Of a stretch of DNA of 20,750 nucleotides, positions 13,768 to 20,750 are shown in pieces. Under the pieces are notes generated by a model that saw nothing but the letters and a program-made list of their open reading frames with translations, was not told where the DNA came from and made no database searches. Numbering within the stretch: position 1 is the stretch's first letter; the number at the start of each line of letters is the position of its first letter. The position numbers and the translations under genes are program-made. The stretch lies in NCBI GenBank assembly GCA_038199755.1, contig JBBPYR010000058.1, positions 1 through 20,750 on the forward strand, written 5' to 3'. The DNA comes from JBBPYR01 sp038199755. GTDB taxonomy: Bacteria > Chloroflexota > Ktedonobacteria > Ktedonobacterales > Ktedonobacteraceae.

Positions 13768-15786
13768 CTATGGCAGAGCCGTGATTTTTAGATTGTTATA
13801 CACCACCTCAGTATTCGCGCCGCCATTGGTGCTTGAGGCAAGGAAGGCAAGCTTGCCCTGTGTGAAGGTAGTATCATTCATAGAGATGAGAAAGCTGCCA
13901 TTCGCGTAGAACAGCAAATCACCGTTGCCGCGTGCAATCAATTGTAGCGTGTTAGTCCCGGTGCCTGTTTTCAAAGCCTTTGTTGCAGTCCAAGGTTGCA
14001 AAATTGCATTGCCCGCGCCCGTTGAAAAATTGCCAGAGGCGGAGATTTTGTAGTTGCCCTGACTATCTACCTCGAACAGGTAGCCAGAGTAGGCACCAAG
14101 CGTTTTGAGGCCAACACGGAAGAAGACGCCACCACTATGCCCACTGAGTATGCTCATATCAACGGAGGCGGTAAAGTTCTGATAGGTGTTTGCATCCTCG
14201 CGGCAGCCTTGAATTTGTCCCTTATCGAAGGCATCAGTACCCACAGTGATATGATAGCCATCCTGCTTAAAGACACAGTTACCAGTTTGATCCCATTGGG
14301 CAGCCTGCACATTCGCGCTTGTACCATCGGTCAACGGGTCTTGATACAAAGTTGTGCCAGTGGTCGCGGTCTGGATAACTCCGGCGGTCGCTTTAACCTG
14401 TGCCTGCGCGGTCGCAGTCACACCGACAATTGCGGTCGCCGTGGCATTCTTCGCTTGTTGGGTAGCGTTCGCTACCGCCTGTGCCGTTCCTGTCAAATTT
14501 GGTGTGGGAGACGATGCTCCTACCGCCGTGGTTGCCCCGGCAGCGATCGCGCTTTGGCGTGAGGTGGGCGCAGTAGGTGTGCTGTTCTTCCCCAGATTGG
14601 GGTGTGTCGCCACATAAATTATTGGGCCGATCACGGCAAGCAAGACAACGAGGGCAATTATGGTAACAGCACGAGCACGAGCCTGTTCAGGAGTGGCACG
14701 TCTGCGCACGCGGCGTGCTGAAGTTCGCGGTAGAGTCGCGGCTTGTCGATTGGCTACCGCAGGTGCCTGCCCTGCTGATGGCGCATTTGAGCGCACTCCC
14801 CGTTGTGGAACCGCGCTAGTGGGGGCATTGGCAAGCTCAGCCAGCGGTGCAAGCCGCTCATCCTGCATATAAGGCACTCCCCTATTACCCCCAATTCCCC
14901 CAATTCCTCCTGCCAGAACTTCATTCTCATTGACGCCGCTGCTTCCAGAAGCTCCCTGCTCAGGAATGGCTTGGCAGAACGCCTCTGCCAGCGCGCTCGC
15001 GCTCTGATAGCGTTGCTGCGGCTGCTTTGCCAATGCTCTCAACACGACCTGCTCAACCTGTGGCGGCAATGCAGGCACATACACACGAGGTGATGGCGGT
15101 TGACTGTTCATATGCATGGAGACTAGAGCGATCTGGTTTTCGGCACTGAAGGGCAAACGCCTTGTCACCAGTTCATACAGCAATACGCCGAGGGAATAGA
15201 GGTCACTTAAAGCATCGGCACGACGGTGCGGCTCGAAGAGTTCGGGGGCGACATAATCGACCGTGCCCAATACGTTGCCCGTGCTGGTCAGTTGCGTTGT
15301 CTCGTTCGTCATACGCGCAATGCCAAAGTCTGCCAGATAACAGGCCCCATCGCTACTGAGCAGGACGTTAGAGGACTTGATATCACGGTGAATAATGCCT
15401 TGGGCATGCACATAGTCGAGGGCATCCGCGATGGCACGCATATAATAGCAGGACTCACTGAGCGGAATCGGGGCACGGCGGATGCGTGCGCGCAACGTGC
15501 CACCATCCATGAAAGGCATAGTGATATAGTAGTGACTGAGGCCATCAATGACACTTTCGCCAGTATCATAGATCGGCATGAGATGAGGGTTGCTCAGATT
15601 GCCCATCAGTTGCGCCTCACGGATAAAACGGCGCAACATATCCTCGTCCTCGCGCTTGAACACCTTCACCGCGACACGCCGATCAAAGGCGGTATCATCT
15701 GCGAGGTATACATCCGCCATGCCACCGCGTCCGATCAGTTGTTTGATTCTATACCGTCCTAAGGTACGCCCCTCAAGACCTGCCAT
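13768..15786 (-). CDS. Membrane Ser/Thr protein kinase with extracytoplasmic sensor domain
   Basis: A 672-residue Hanks-type (PknB-like) kinase. The catalytic domain (about 10-270) has the glycine loop IGRGGMADVYLA (18-29), Lys41 in VAVKVF, Glu57, the catalytic loop HRDIKSSN with Asp135 and Asn140, DFG at 153-155, and APE at 180-182, so it should be active. A basic, Ala/Pro-rich stretch leads to one transmembrane helix at about 373-393 (IIALVVLLAVIGPIIYV). An Ala/Thr-rich stalk follows (about 410-478), then a domain at about 480-672 beginning LYQDPLTDG and holding GGVFFRVG and YLFEVDSQGNY. This resembles the DUF1080/LamG-like jelly-roll fold and may bind sugars or wall material. The start at 15786 has GGAGA 7 bases upstream; an extension of 9 codons is less likely. 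It is monocistronic. Confidence 0.93.
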   Translation of the reverse strand: MAGLEGRTLGRYRIKQLIGRGGMADVYLADDTAFDRRVAVKVFKREDEDMLRRFIREAQLMGNLSNPHLMPIYDTGESVIDGLSHYYITMPFMDGGTLRARIRRAPIPLSESCYYMRAIADALDYVHAQGIIHRDIKSSNVLLSSDGACYLADFGIARMTNETTQLTSTGNVLGTVDYVAPELFEPHRRADALSDLYSLGVLLYELVTRRLPFSAENQIALVSMHMNSQPPSPRVYVPALPPQVEQVVLRALAKQPQQRYQSASALAEAFCQAIPEQGASGSSGVNENEVLAGGIGGIGGNRGVPYMQDERLAPLAELANAPTSAVPQRGVRSNAPSAGQAPAVANRQAATLPRTSARRVRRRATPEQARARAVTIIALVVLLAVIGPIIYVATHPNLGKNSTPTAPTSRQSAIAAGATTAVGASSPTPNLTGTAQAVANATQQAKNATATAIVGVTATAQAQVKATAGVIQTATTGTTLYQDPLTDGTSANVQAAQWDQTGNCVFKQDGYHITVGTDAFDKGQIQGCREDANTYQNFTASVDMSILSGHSGGVFFRVGLKTLGAYSGYLFEVDSQGNYKISASGNFSTGAGNAILQPWTATKALKTGTGTNTLQLIARGNGDLLFYANGSFLISMNDTTFTQGKLAFLASSTNGGANTEVVYNNLKITALP

Positions 15787-15819
15787 ACCATTTCTCCAGG
15801 AATGTGTTCCCAAACTATT

Positions 15820-15825
15820 ATCATA
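15820..15825 (-). promoter_or_regulatory. Extended -10 promoter element for the Ser/Thr kinase gene
   Basis: On the minus strand TGATATGAT gives an extended -10 with TATGAT at 15820-15825. No good -35 box is seen at the usual distance. Transcription would start near 15813, 27 bases before the ATG. Confidence 0.4.
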
Positions 15826-15893
15826 TCAGCATATATCGTTATTACACTGAGCAATATAACCCTTAAAGCGGATTTACGCAAGTAGGTAGCATG

Positions 15894-15969
15894 ATGGAGA
15901 TGAAAGAAATGGGTTATGGTTGGTAATCGCGTGCGATTACCAACCATAACCCATTTCTTTCATCTCCAT
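15894..15969 (-). terminator. 37-bp perfect inverted repeat downstream of the APC permease
   Basis: Arms at 15894-15930 and 15933-15969 are perfectly complementary over 37 bases with only two bases between them; folded RNA would open to a 4-base loop. It starts 11 bases after the permease stop codon and lies upstream of the kinase promoter. It probably ends permease transcription or stabilises its 3' end. No U-tract follows on the minus strand. An arm contains GGGTTATGGTTGGTAATCGC. Confidence 0.7.
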
Positions 15970-15979
15970 TAGGGAAATG

Positions 15980-17440
15980 TTATTCGCGGTCGGCCACGAT
16001 GGAGCCAACGCGGTCGGCGAGGGTGGGGTCACGGCGTGTCAAAATGACGGCGTAGATAAGCGCAATCACGATGATAGCCAGGCTAATCCAAGGGAAGAGG
16101 TTGAATGGCGCGGGTTGCCCCGGTTGCACCAACTGCTCCAGCGGAAAACCGATAGCCAACACGCCAAGGATCGGCAAGATGAGGTGCCTAACCAGTGAGA
16201 ACTGCTCAGGATGATTTCTGCGGTAGTAGAAGGGCAAGGCGATATTTGAGACAAGGTAGACCACAGCAATCAGAATAGTACCAAGCGTGGCAATCTCTCC
16301 GAAGAACGCGATAGGATCTACCGTCCAGCCGAAGATGTAGGTAATCGCCAGACCAATACCGGAGAAGACAAGAAAGCTTACCCACGGTGTGTGATACTTG
16401 TTATGCACACGCGCGATGCCACGTGGAAGCAAGCCTTCACGGGCCGCATTAAAGATCAGGCGAGCCTGCGAATTCGAGCCTGCAATCATCGCGCTCATAG
16501 TCGAGGTGAAGCCCGCTATAAAAGCAAACAACGCCAGAATAGCAGAAATCTTTTCTGCCGCCACAATAAAGGGTACTGGCACCGGCAAAAGCGCGACTGC
16601 CGCCAGTTTGTTCGTATCGTAGTTAAAAGCAACGACGGTCGCGTACATGAACACGATGTAGCTCAACGCCATGAGCAGAATACTAGCATAAATGGCTTTG
16701 GGCACATTACGACGCGGATCAGAGGTTTCCTCAGCAAGCGAGGCAGAATTCTCCCATCCTACGAACATGTACACGGCAATCGGAAAGCCGAGTCCTATGC
16801 CGCTCAGACCGCCCGCAATGTTAGCGGGGTTAAAGGGAGCCAGCGAAAGATGCCCGCCATTGGCAATGAGCACTATGGCCGATACTAGCACCAGAACGGC
16901 CATCTCCAGGAAGAAGAAATAGCCTGCCCATTTTGTCGAGAGACTCACGCCTCTTACCATAAGGAAGAAAACGATGACGACAAAGACCAGCGTCAAAATC
17001 TGCCACGGTATATTGATACCGAGATACTTTTGCAAAATGATCTGTGTCCAGCCGCCGGAGATGTCGATGACCGACGACATAGCGATGATGTAACCCAGGC
17101 TTACCACAATCGTGGTGGTTACAGCCATGATGGGCCCAAATGTTTTCCCGATGAAGGTGATGAACGAGCCGGTGGAGGGAATTGACTTGGAGAACTCTGC
17201 TAGCGTATTGCCAAGCAAGGCGATGGCAATGGCGGCCAAGATAATGATTAAGGGAGAGCCAATCCCGGCTACCCCCGCGATAAGTGCAGAACTAAAAAAG
17301 AAACTCATGGCGGGGGCAATATTCGCCATGGTGGACGTAGCAATGTCTACCAGCCCCAATGCTCCCTGTTGAAGACGCGGCACAAAGGGAATCGGGCCAA
17401 GCGTTTTCCCTTCAACAGGCATCGTTTCGTCTGAACTCAT
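15980..17440 (-). CDS. APC superfamily amino acid/polyamine permease
   Basis: A 486-residue integral membrane transporter with about 12 hydrophobic segments. The N-terminus carries the APC-type sequence NIAPAMSFFFSSALIAGVAG and SKSIPSTGSFITFIGKTFGP (the STGG-like loop of TM1-TM2), and the middle holds GWENSASLAEETSDPRRNVP, the conserved loop between TM6 and TM7 of APC permeases. It should take up amino acids or amines using an ion gradient; the substrate cannot be read. The frame extends 18 codons further, but the ATG at 17440 has AGAGG 7 bases upstream and begins a typical short cytoplasmic leader. It appears monocistronic and is followed by the 37-bp hairpin. The 5' region (17441-17617) has two small hairpins, CTCAC/GTGAG and CCCTATC/GATAGGG (17517-17536). 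Confidence 0.92.
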   Translation of the reverse strand: MSSDETMPVEGKTLGPIPFVPRLQQGALGLVDIATSTMANIAPAMSFFFSSALIAGVAGIGSPLIIILAAIAIALLGNTLAEFSKSIPSTGSFITFIGKTFGPIMAVTTTIVVSLGYIIAMSSVIDISGGWTQIILQKYLGINIPWQILTLVFVVIVFFLMVRGVSLSTKWAGYFFFLEMAVLVLVSAIVLIANGGHLSLAPFNPANIAGGLSGIGLGFPIAVYMFVGWENSASLAEETSDPRRNVPKAIYASILLMALSYIVFMYATVVAFNYDTNKLAAVALLPVPVPFIVAAEKISAILALFAFIAGFTSTMSAMIAGSNSQARLIFNAAREGLLPRGIARVHNKYHTPWVSFLVFSGIGLAITYIFGWTVDPIAFFGEIATLGTILIAVVYLVSNIALPFYYRRNHPEQFSLVRHLILPILGVLAIGFPLEQLVQPGQPAPFNLFPWISLAIIVIALIYAVILTRRDPTLADRVGSIVADRE

Positions 17441-17617
17441 TGATAACCTCTTTTTCTGACAAGTTCCCTCACATAAAGTGAGAACCGCGGTCAAACGATG
17501 AAACGAAAGTGCGAAGCCCTATCTCATAGGATAGGGGAATAGCAAGCTAGTGGAAGCTCCTTTCTTTTTGATACTATTACTACGATTTGGGCATAGAAAA
17601 AATCACATAATAACGGT

Positions 17618-17983
17618 TTAACTCTGTGAGCGGGGTGCGCTTGAGCCACGGATGAGCAACTGGCCCTTGAGAATGACCTGCCGTGTTGAGCGATTGGGGT
17701 CGGCGATCCGTTGCAAGAGGAGATCCGTCGCGGTTTTGCCGATCTCATAGGTTGGTTGGACAATCAGGGTAAGCGGTGGCTGCACCAGCGAGGCCCAGGT
17801 AGTTTCATCGAACGTGACCAGGGCGATCTGATCGGGAATGCTCAGGTCGCGCTCACGAATAGCTTGTAACGCCCCTGCTGCCAGCACACTATTCGTTACA
17901 AGCAGCGCGTCGGGTGCTGGTGCCGTATCGAGAAGCTTTAAGGTGGCCGCGTAGCCTGATAGATATACACCATATACGACCAA
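17618..17983 (-). pseudogene. C-terminal fragment of a LacI-family regulator
   Basis: About 120 residues corresponding to the second sugar-binding subdomain of LacI-type repressors: SGYAATLKLLD, PDALLVTNSVLAAGALQAIR, IPDQIALVTFDETTWASLVQ and the end QPTYEIGKTATDLLLQRI with LLIRGSSAP. The DNA-binding domain and the first half of the effector domain, roughly 220 residues, are missing. The open end begins with a TTG and only a few bases separate it from the hairpin at 17987-18027, so the break falls at that hairpin. It cannot bind DNA. It was probably once the regulator of a sugar operon now lost. Confidence 0.82.
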
Positions 17984-17986
17984 TAT

Positions 17987-18027
17987 AAGAGGAGGGGGTC
18001 TGTCGCTGAGACAGGCCCCCTCCTCTT
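17987..18027 (-). terminator. 18-bp hairpin downstream of the membrane protein gene
   Basis: Arms 17987-18004 and 18010-18027 pair over 18 positions with one G-U, around the loop GCTGA. It starts 12 bases after the stop codon of the membrane protein gene (18040). The stem is very GC-rich (GAGGAGGGGG), and no U-tract follows on the minus strand. It probably terminates that gene. Confidence 0.7.
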
Positions 18028-18039
18028 GTTACACTACCC

Positions 18040-19587
18040 CTAAATACGCCAGAGGACGATCTTCAGGTGCATCTTACCAATTGTCTTTACGCTGTACACA
18101 GCTTGTTTTATCATCAGCCAGAGCAATGGCACTAAAAGCCACAGGGCAACGAACACGGTATAGAGTGCAAAATCCTTGCTGTAAGGACTAATATTCATAT
18201 AGGTATGTTGCATGAGCGGGCGCCAGAGCACGCTATAGAGTGGGTGATAATGGCAGAGATATTCAAGAGCATAGTTATTCGCGATGCAGATTTTGCCCAG
18301 ATCGCCAGAGTCATAAAGAGCACCATTCATTCCCACCCAAAAGGATAACAGGCAGACACCCAATGTGAGGAGATTGGCGAAGAAGGATGAGCTGGGTTTG
18401 CGCAGGCGCACGGCAATCGCAAACGAAGCTGGGATACAGGCGAACAGAAAGAAACGAGGCCCCCAGAACCAACCGCCATACCATGCCCACCAGGAAGCAT
18501 AAACAAGAATCAAGCCCACCACAAAACTCATCCACAGGAGATAGCTCATATAAAGTTGAGATTTTGTCTCTTCCTGCAAGCGAAAAATAGCGTGCTTCAC
18601 AGGTAACAAGAGACCGGGTACAAAGAAGATGAGCCCTTTGCCGAACGAGAATAGAATGGAGAGCAAGCCAATCGCGAAAGGCGTCGAAAATTGTTGATGC
18701 CCATAGCCACTATTCAACGCGCTACCCCGACGTAGCCAAGCTTCAGCCAGTATGAGCAGAGCAGCAGCAAAAACGAGCAACACATAACGCAGGCGTCTCG
18801 TGTCCACTATCTGCTTGCAAGATAGCAAGATTAAGCCAATGATGGAGGCCGGAGTATTGGCTACCCCCAGAACGACGGCGAACCAACCAATAGAGGCAGG
18901 TCCAAGCAGTGCTATCAGGACACCAAACCCGACGACGAGTGCCGTAAATGTTTCCCCACCGAAGAAAGTCACCTGATTACCAAACATGGAAGCGACAATC
19001 AGCAGCAAAAAGAGTTTGCGCAAGAGGCCAGCATCGACGCGCTTTTGCAGCAGAAGATACGTGGAGAGACAAGCCGCTGCCAACAGGAAGACATTATATT
19101 TATGAAACCACCAGAGCGGGTCTCCATTTGCGTGCCATTTGGCGACCAGCCATAAAACGGCGATGAGGGCAGCAACGAGGGTATAGTTATGAAAAAGATT
19201 GGCTTGCACACGCTTGCGCACCAGAACGTAGGAGATTACGAGAAAAACGATGAGCAACACAAGCAAGATTTTGTAGGACCAGAGCCACGATGGGGCTTGG
19301 TGAAGTGCGCCGCCGAAAATATAGAGTGGCAGCGAAAATAAGGGTCCTATCAGTGAGTAGCCTGTATTTGCTATTTTCCCAGCCAATAATTGCTTGACGG
19401 CATCGGCGCGGATAGTGCCATCGGCAAAGTAACGAACGGGCAACCATTCCAGCATTGCCAGAAAGCCCGCGAAAATTAAACATGTTTCAAATGATGCAGC
19501 GGCATAATCGCGATATTTTTGCGAGACGTGTAGATTAGTCATATATTCCATTTTCTCCATTGCAGTTGGGAGAACCCCATCATCCAC
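18040..19587 (-). CDS. Polytopic membrane protein, glycosyltransferase-39-like
   Basis: A protein of up to 515 residues with about 12 hydrophobic helices. A short acidic-looking loop after the first helix (VRYFADGTIRADAVKQLLAG) and the aromatic motif WWAWYGGWFWGPRFFLFA near residue 373 resemble lipid-linked sugar transferases of the PMT/ArnT (GT39/GT83) type. The paired DE/DD motif expected of an active GT-C enzyme is not obvious, so this is only a weak assignment; a hypothetical membrane protein is the safe reading. The longest frame begins with GTG at 19587. ATG codons follow at residues 10, 13 and 16, the last (19542) with GGAG 11 bases before it, so the true start is unsure. It ends at a strong hairpin and is a single-gene unit. 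Confidence 0.75.
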   Translation of the reverse strand: MDDGVLPTAMEKMEYMTNLHVSQKYRDYAAASFETCLIFAGFLAMLEWLPVRYFADGTIRADAVKQLLAGKIANTGYSLIGPLFSLPLYIFGGALHQAPSWLWSYKILLVLLIVFLVISYVLVRKRVQANLFHNYTLVAALIAVLWLVAKWHANGDPLWWFHKYNVFLLAAACLSTYLLLQKRVDAGLLRKLFLLLIVASMFGNQVTFFGGETFTALVVGFGVLIALLGPASIGWFAVVLGVANTPASIIGLILLSCKQIVDTRRLRYVLLVFAAALLILAEAWLRRGSALNSGYGHQQFSTPFAIGLLSILFSFGKGLIFFVPGLLLPVKHAIFRLQEETKSQLYMSYLLWMSFVVGLILVYASWWAWYGGWFWGPRFFLFACIPASFAIAVRLRKPSSSFFANLLTLGVCLLSFWVGMNGALYDSGDLGKICIANNYALEYLCHYHPLYSVLWRPLMQHTYMNISPYSKDFALYTVFVALWLLVPLLWLMIKQAVYSVKTIGKMHLKIVLWRI

Positions 19588-19600
19588 GTAAGCCAGATTG

Positions 19601-19690
19601 GGACTGACGATTACTATTGTCAGTCCTCTTATGTTTGATTATACTTTTCCCGCCAAAAATTACCCCAAATAGGGTATAATAATCGTCAGT
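19601..19690. repeat. Inverted repeats in the leader of the membrane protein gene
   Basis: GGACTGAC (19601-19608) pairs with GTCAGTCC (19619-19626), and ACTGACGATTA (19603-19613) also pairs with TAATCGTCAGT (19680-19690), so the same left arm has two partners. A TATAAT box on the minus strand lies between them (19638-19643), which would put the first hairpin inside the leader, 13 bases before the GTG start. They could be operator half-sites or an RNA hairpin controlling translation. Confidence 0.45.
19638..19643 (-). promoter_or_regulatory. Likely -10 box for the membrane protein gene
   Basis: A perfect TATAAT on the minus strand, about 50 bases before the GTG at 19587. The region upstream is A/T-rich with no convincing -35 at 16-18 bases. 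Confidence 0.4.
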
Positions 19691-19789
19691 AAAAAATTAA
19701 ACTGTCGCTCGCCATACCGTTCCCATATCCTCTACAATTCCTGCAATGATTAAAAAATGATCGCCTTCAGATCAGGGAGAACAAGGGTG

Positions 19790-20241
19790 ATGGTAAATCG
19801 CTTTGAGCGCGAGAGGCAGGAGGTCGGCGACTACCGTTTGCTCAAGGGGCTGGGCAAGGGCGGTTTTGGCGATGTCTACCTCGGTGAACATATCCGTGAT
19901 CACACATAGGCCGCTGTTAAGGTGCTGCGCACACGGCTCACACGCAGTGATGAGCTAAAGGAATTCATCTTAGCACAGCTAGCAAGGTCCTTCTCTCCCT
20001 GCTTGTCCTCCTACTACTGATAGGGGCAAGTGTAGGGCTTGTCTATACAACAGGAAAAATAGTGACAGATATTGCACATAATGCAGCTACAGCAACCTCC
20101 CTAGCACAAAGAGCCGCTATCGACGCATACAATCAGGCAGCAGCAACAAATGGCGTGATGTTCGGCTTCAATGTCGGCCGGTTGCTCTTGGTTGTTAAAC
20201 AACAGCAAGCAGCCGACATTCTGGTGAAGTTGAAGTATTAG
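19790..20241 (+). pseudogene. Ser/Thr protein kinase with nonsense mutation and internal deletion
   Basis: The ATG at 19790 opens a PknB-type kinase start: YRLLKGLGKGGFGDVYLGEH with the glycine loop GKGGFGDVYLG. A TAG at 19907-19909 stands where the family has a Gln or similar just before AAVKVLRTRLT, the ATP-binding lysine strand. After LKEFI (about 19970) kinase similarity stops. A shifted frame then reads VLLSLLVLLLLIGASVGLVY, a transmembrane helix, and AATATSLAQRAAIDAYNQAA, a typical stalk of the same type of receptor kinase, ending at TAG 20239-20241. So the catalytic core was deleted, joining the extreme N-terminus to the membrane part out of frame. An imperfect hairpin (AATGTCGGC 20170-20178 with GCCGACATT 20212-20220) lies near the end. 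Confidence 0.8.
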
Positions 20242-20699
20242 AACAAGGAGTTTTGTTCGTCAGGCGGTTTGTCCTTTCGTCGCTTCTTTTCCTTGCGTCG
20301 CTCCGCCTCGACGAGTTTGCGGATATTTTCAGCTCGTGGCAAATCTTCCGGTTTCTGTTTGTGTATCTCCTCTATGGCCTTTCTCACACTCGCTCCTACA
20401 TCATGATGCGTCGCAATCGCAACGCTCTCATTTTTCACCCGATCTCGCTGTAACTTTGCATCGGTAGCCGTGATACGAAAAAGGTTCGCGGCCAAGGCTT
20501 CTGGCCCCATAATATCAAGGATTTCGACCCCTGACGGAACGTTCCAAAACGTCGCAAGTTGACCCGAAGTCATAGTATACATGCCGTGATAGCCCGCATC
20601 ATGGAATAAGCCGTTCTCTGCTCTATGGACATTTGAGACAAACATCCAATCGTCAGTTCTTGGTTCCTCCACCGTAGTTTCACATGCCGTTTCCGACAT
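20238..20699 (-). CDS. DinD-like protein (C-terminal half), possibly cut by the window edge
   Basis: At least 153 residues. The core FHDAGYHGMYTM, ILDIMGPEALAANLFRITAT, a helical region with THHDVGASVRKAIEEI and the end KPEDLPRAENIRKL match the C-terminal half of DNA-damage-inducible protein D (about 275-290 residues), which interferes with RecA filaments in E. coli. A highly charged tail (ERRKEKKRRKDKPPDEQ) follows. The DinD N-terminal half, with its BRO-like domain, is not present from this ATG, and the ATG lacks a well-placed ribosome site. The frame remains open upstream through 20750 (17 more codons), so the real start may lie outside the window. Its stop overlaps that of the convergent kinase remnant by 2 bases. 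Function by family only. Confidence 0.62.
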   Translation of the reverse strand: MSETACETTVEEPRTDDWMFVSNVHRAENGLFHDAGYHGMYTMTSGQLATFWNVPSGVEILDIMGPEALAANLFRITATDAKLQRDRVKNESVAIATHHDVGASVRKAIEEIHKQKPEDLPRAENIRKLVEAERRKEKKRRKDKPPDEQNSLF

Positions 20700-20750
20700 G
20701 CCAGAGCGTCCTACTCCCCAAGCGTTTGTGTTCCCCTGGAACTCAGGGTA

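Noticed and set aside
15226..15762. Open frame of 178 codons on the plus strand
   Set aside because: Antisense to the conserved catalytic domain of the Ser/Thr kinase; no ribosome site or domain.

Overview
The window looks like a chromosomal segment of a moderately GC-rich, spore- or filament-forming type of bacterium, most plausibly a Ktedonobacter-like member of the Chloroflexota. That is an inference from gene style: a soluble multi-PAS histidine kinase, a Hanks-type Ser/Thr kinase with an outer jelly-roll-like sensor, a NarL/LuxR response regulator, and many decayed gene copies. No rRNA, tRNA, CRISPR array or intact transposase was seen.

Layout. 81-2135 (minus): three-PAS sensor histidine kinase. 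2238-2369 (minus): the last 43 codons of a tyrosine recombinase, followed by a hairpin and palindrome region. 2623-8210 (minus): an N-acetylglucosamine (GlcNAc) uptake and catabolism cluster, transcribed nagE (PTS IICB), IIA, HPr, nagA, SIS-type GlcN-6-P deaminase, second SIS protein. A GntR/HutC regulator (8407-9195, plus) diverges from it across two near-identical 18-bp operator-like sites. 9238-9780: a patchwork of gene remnants (sugar ABC permease tail, AT-rich fragment, P-loop kinase start) and nested inverted repeats. 9882-12515 (plus): an alpha/beta-hydrolase fused to an acyl-CoA/AMP ligase. 12533-12720: repeat cluster. 12765-13436 (plus): NarL-type response regulator. 13463-13752 (plus): internally deleted methyltransferase. 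13768-15786 (minus): membrane Ser/Thr kinase. 15894-15969: 37-bp perfect hairpin. 15980-17440 (minus): APC permease. 17618-17983 (minus): LacI-family C-terminal remnant. 18040-19587 (minus): polytopic membrane protein. 19790-20241 (plus): broken Ser/Thr kinase. 20238-20699 (minus): DinD-like protein, open toward the window edge.

How it works together. The clear pathway is GlcNAc import: HPr hands phosphate to IIA, then to the IIB domain of NagE, which imports GlcNAc as GlcNAc-6-P. NagA removes the acetyl group and the SIS deaminase converts GlcN-6-P to fructose-6-P and ammonia. The divergent HutC-type regulator probably senses a phosphorylated amino sugar and represses both directions. Enzyme I of the PTS is not in the window. 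The rest is a set of single-gene units.

The most distinctive coding feature is the hydrolase-ligase fusion. The most distinctive non-coding features are long perfect hairpins lacking U-tracts just after stop codons, and an unusually dense set of gene remnants (at least six recognisable). I did not find a convincing new defence or mobile system.
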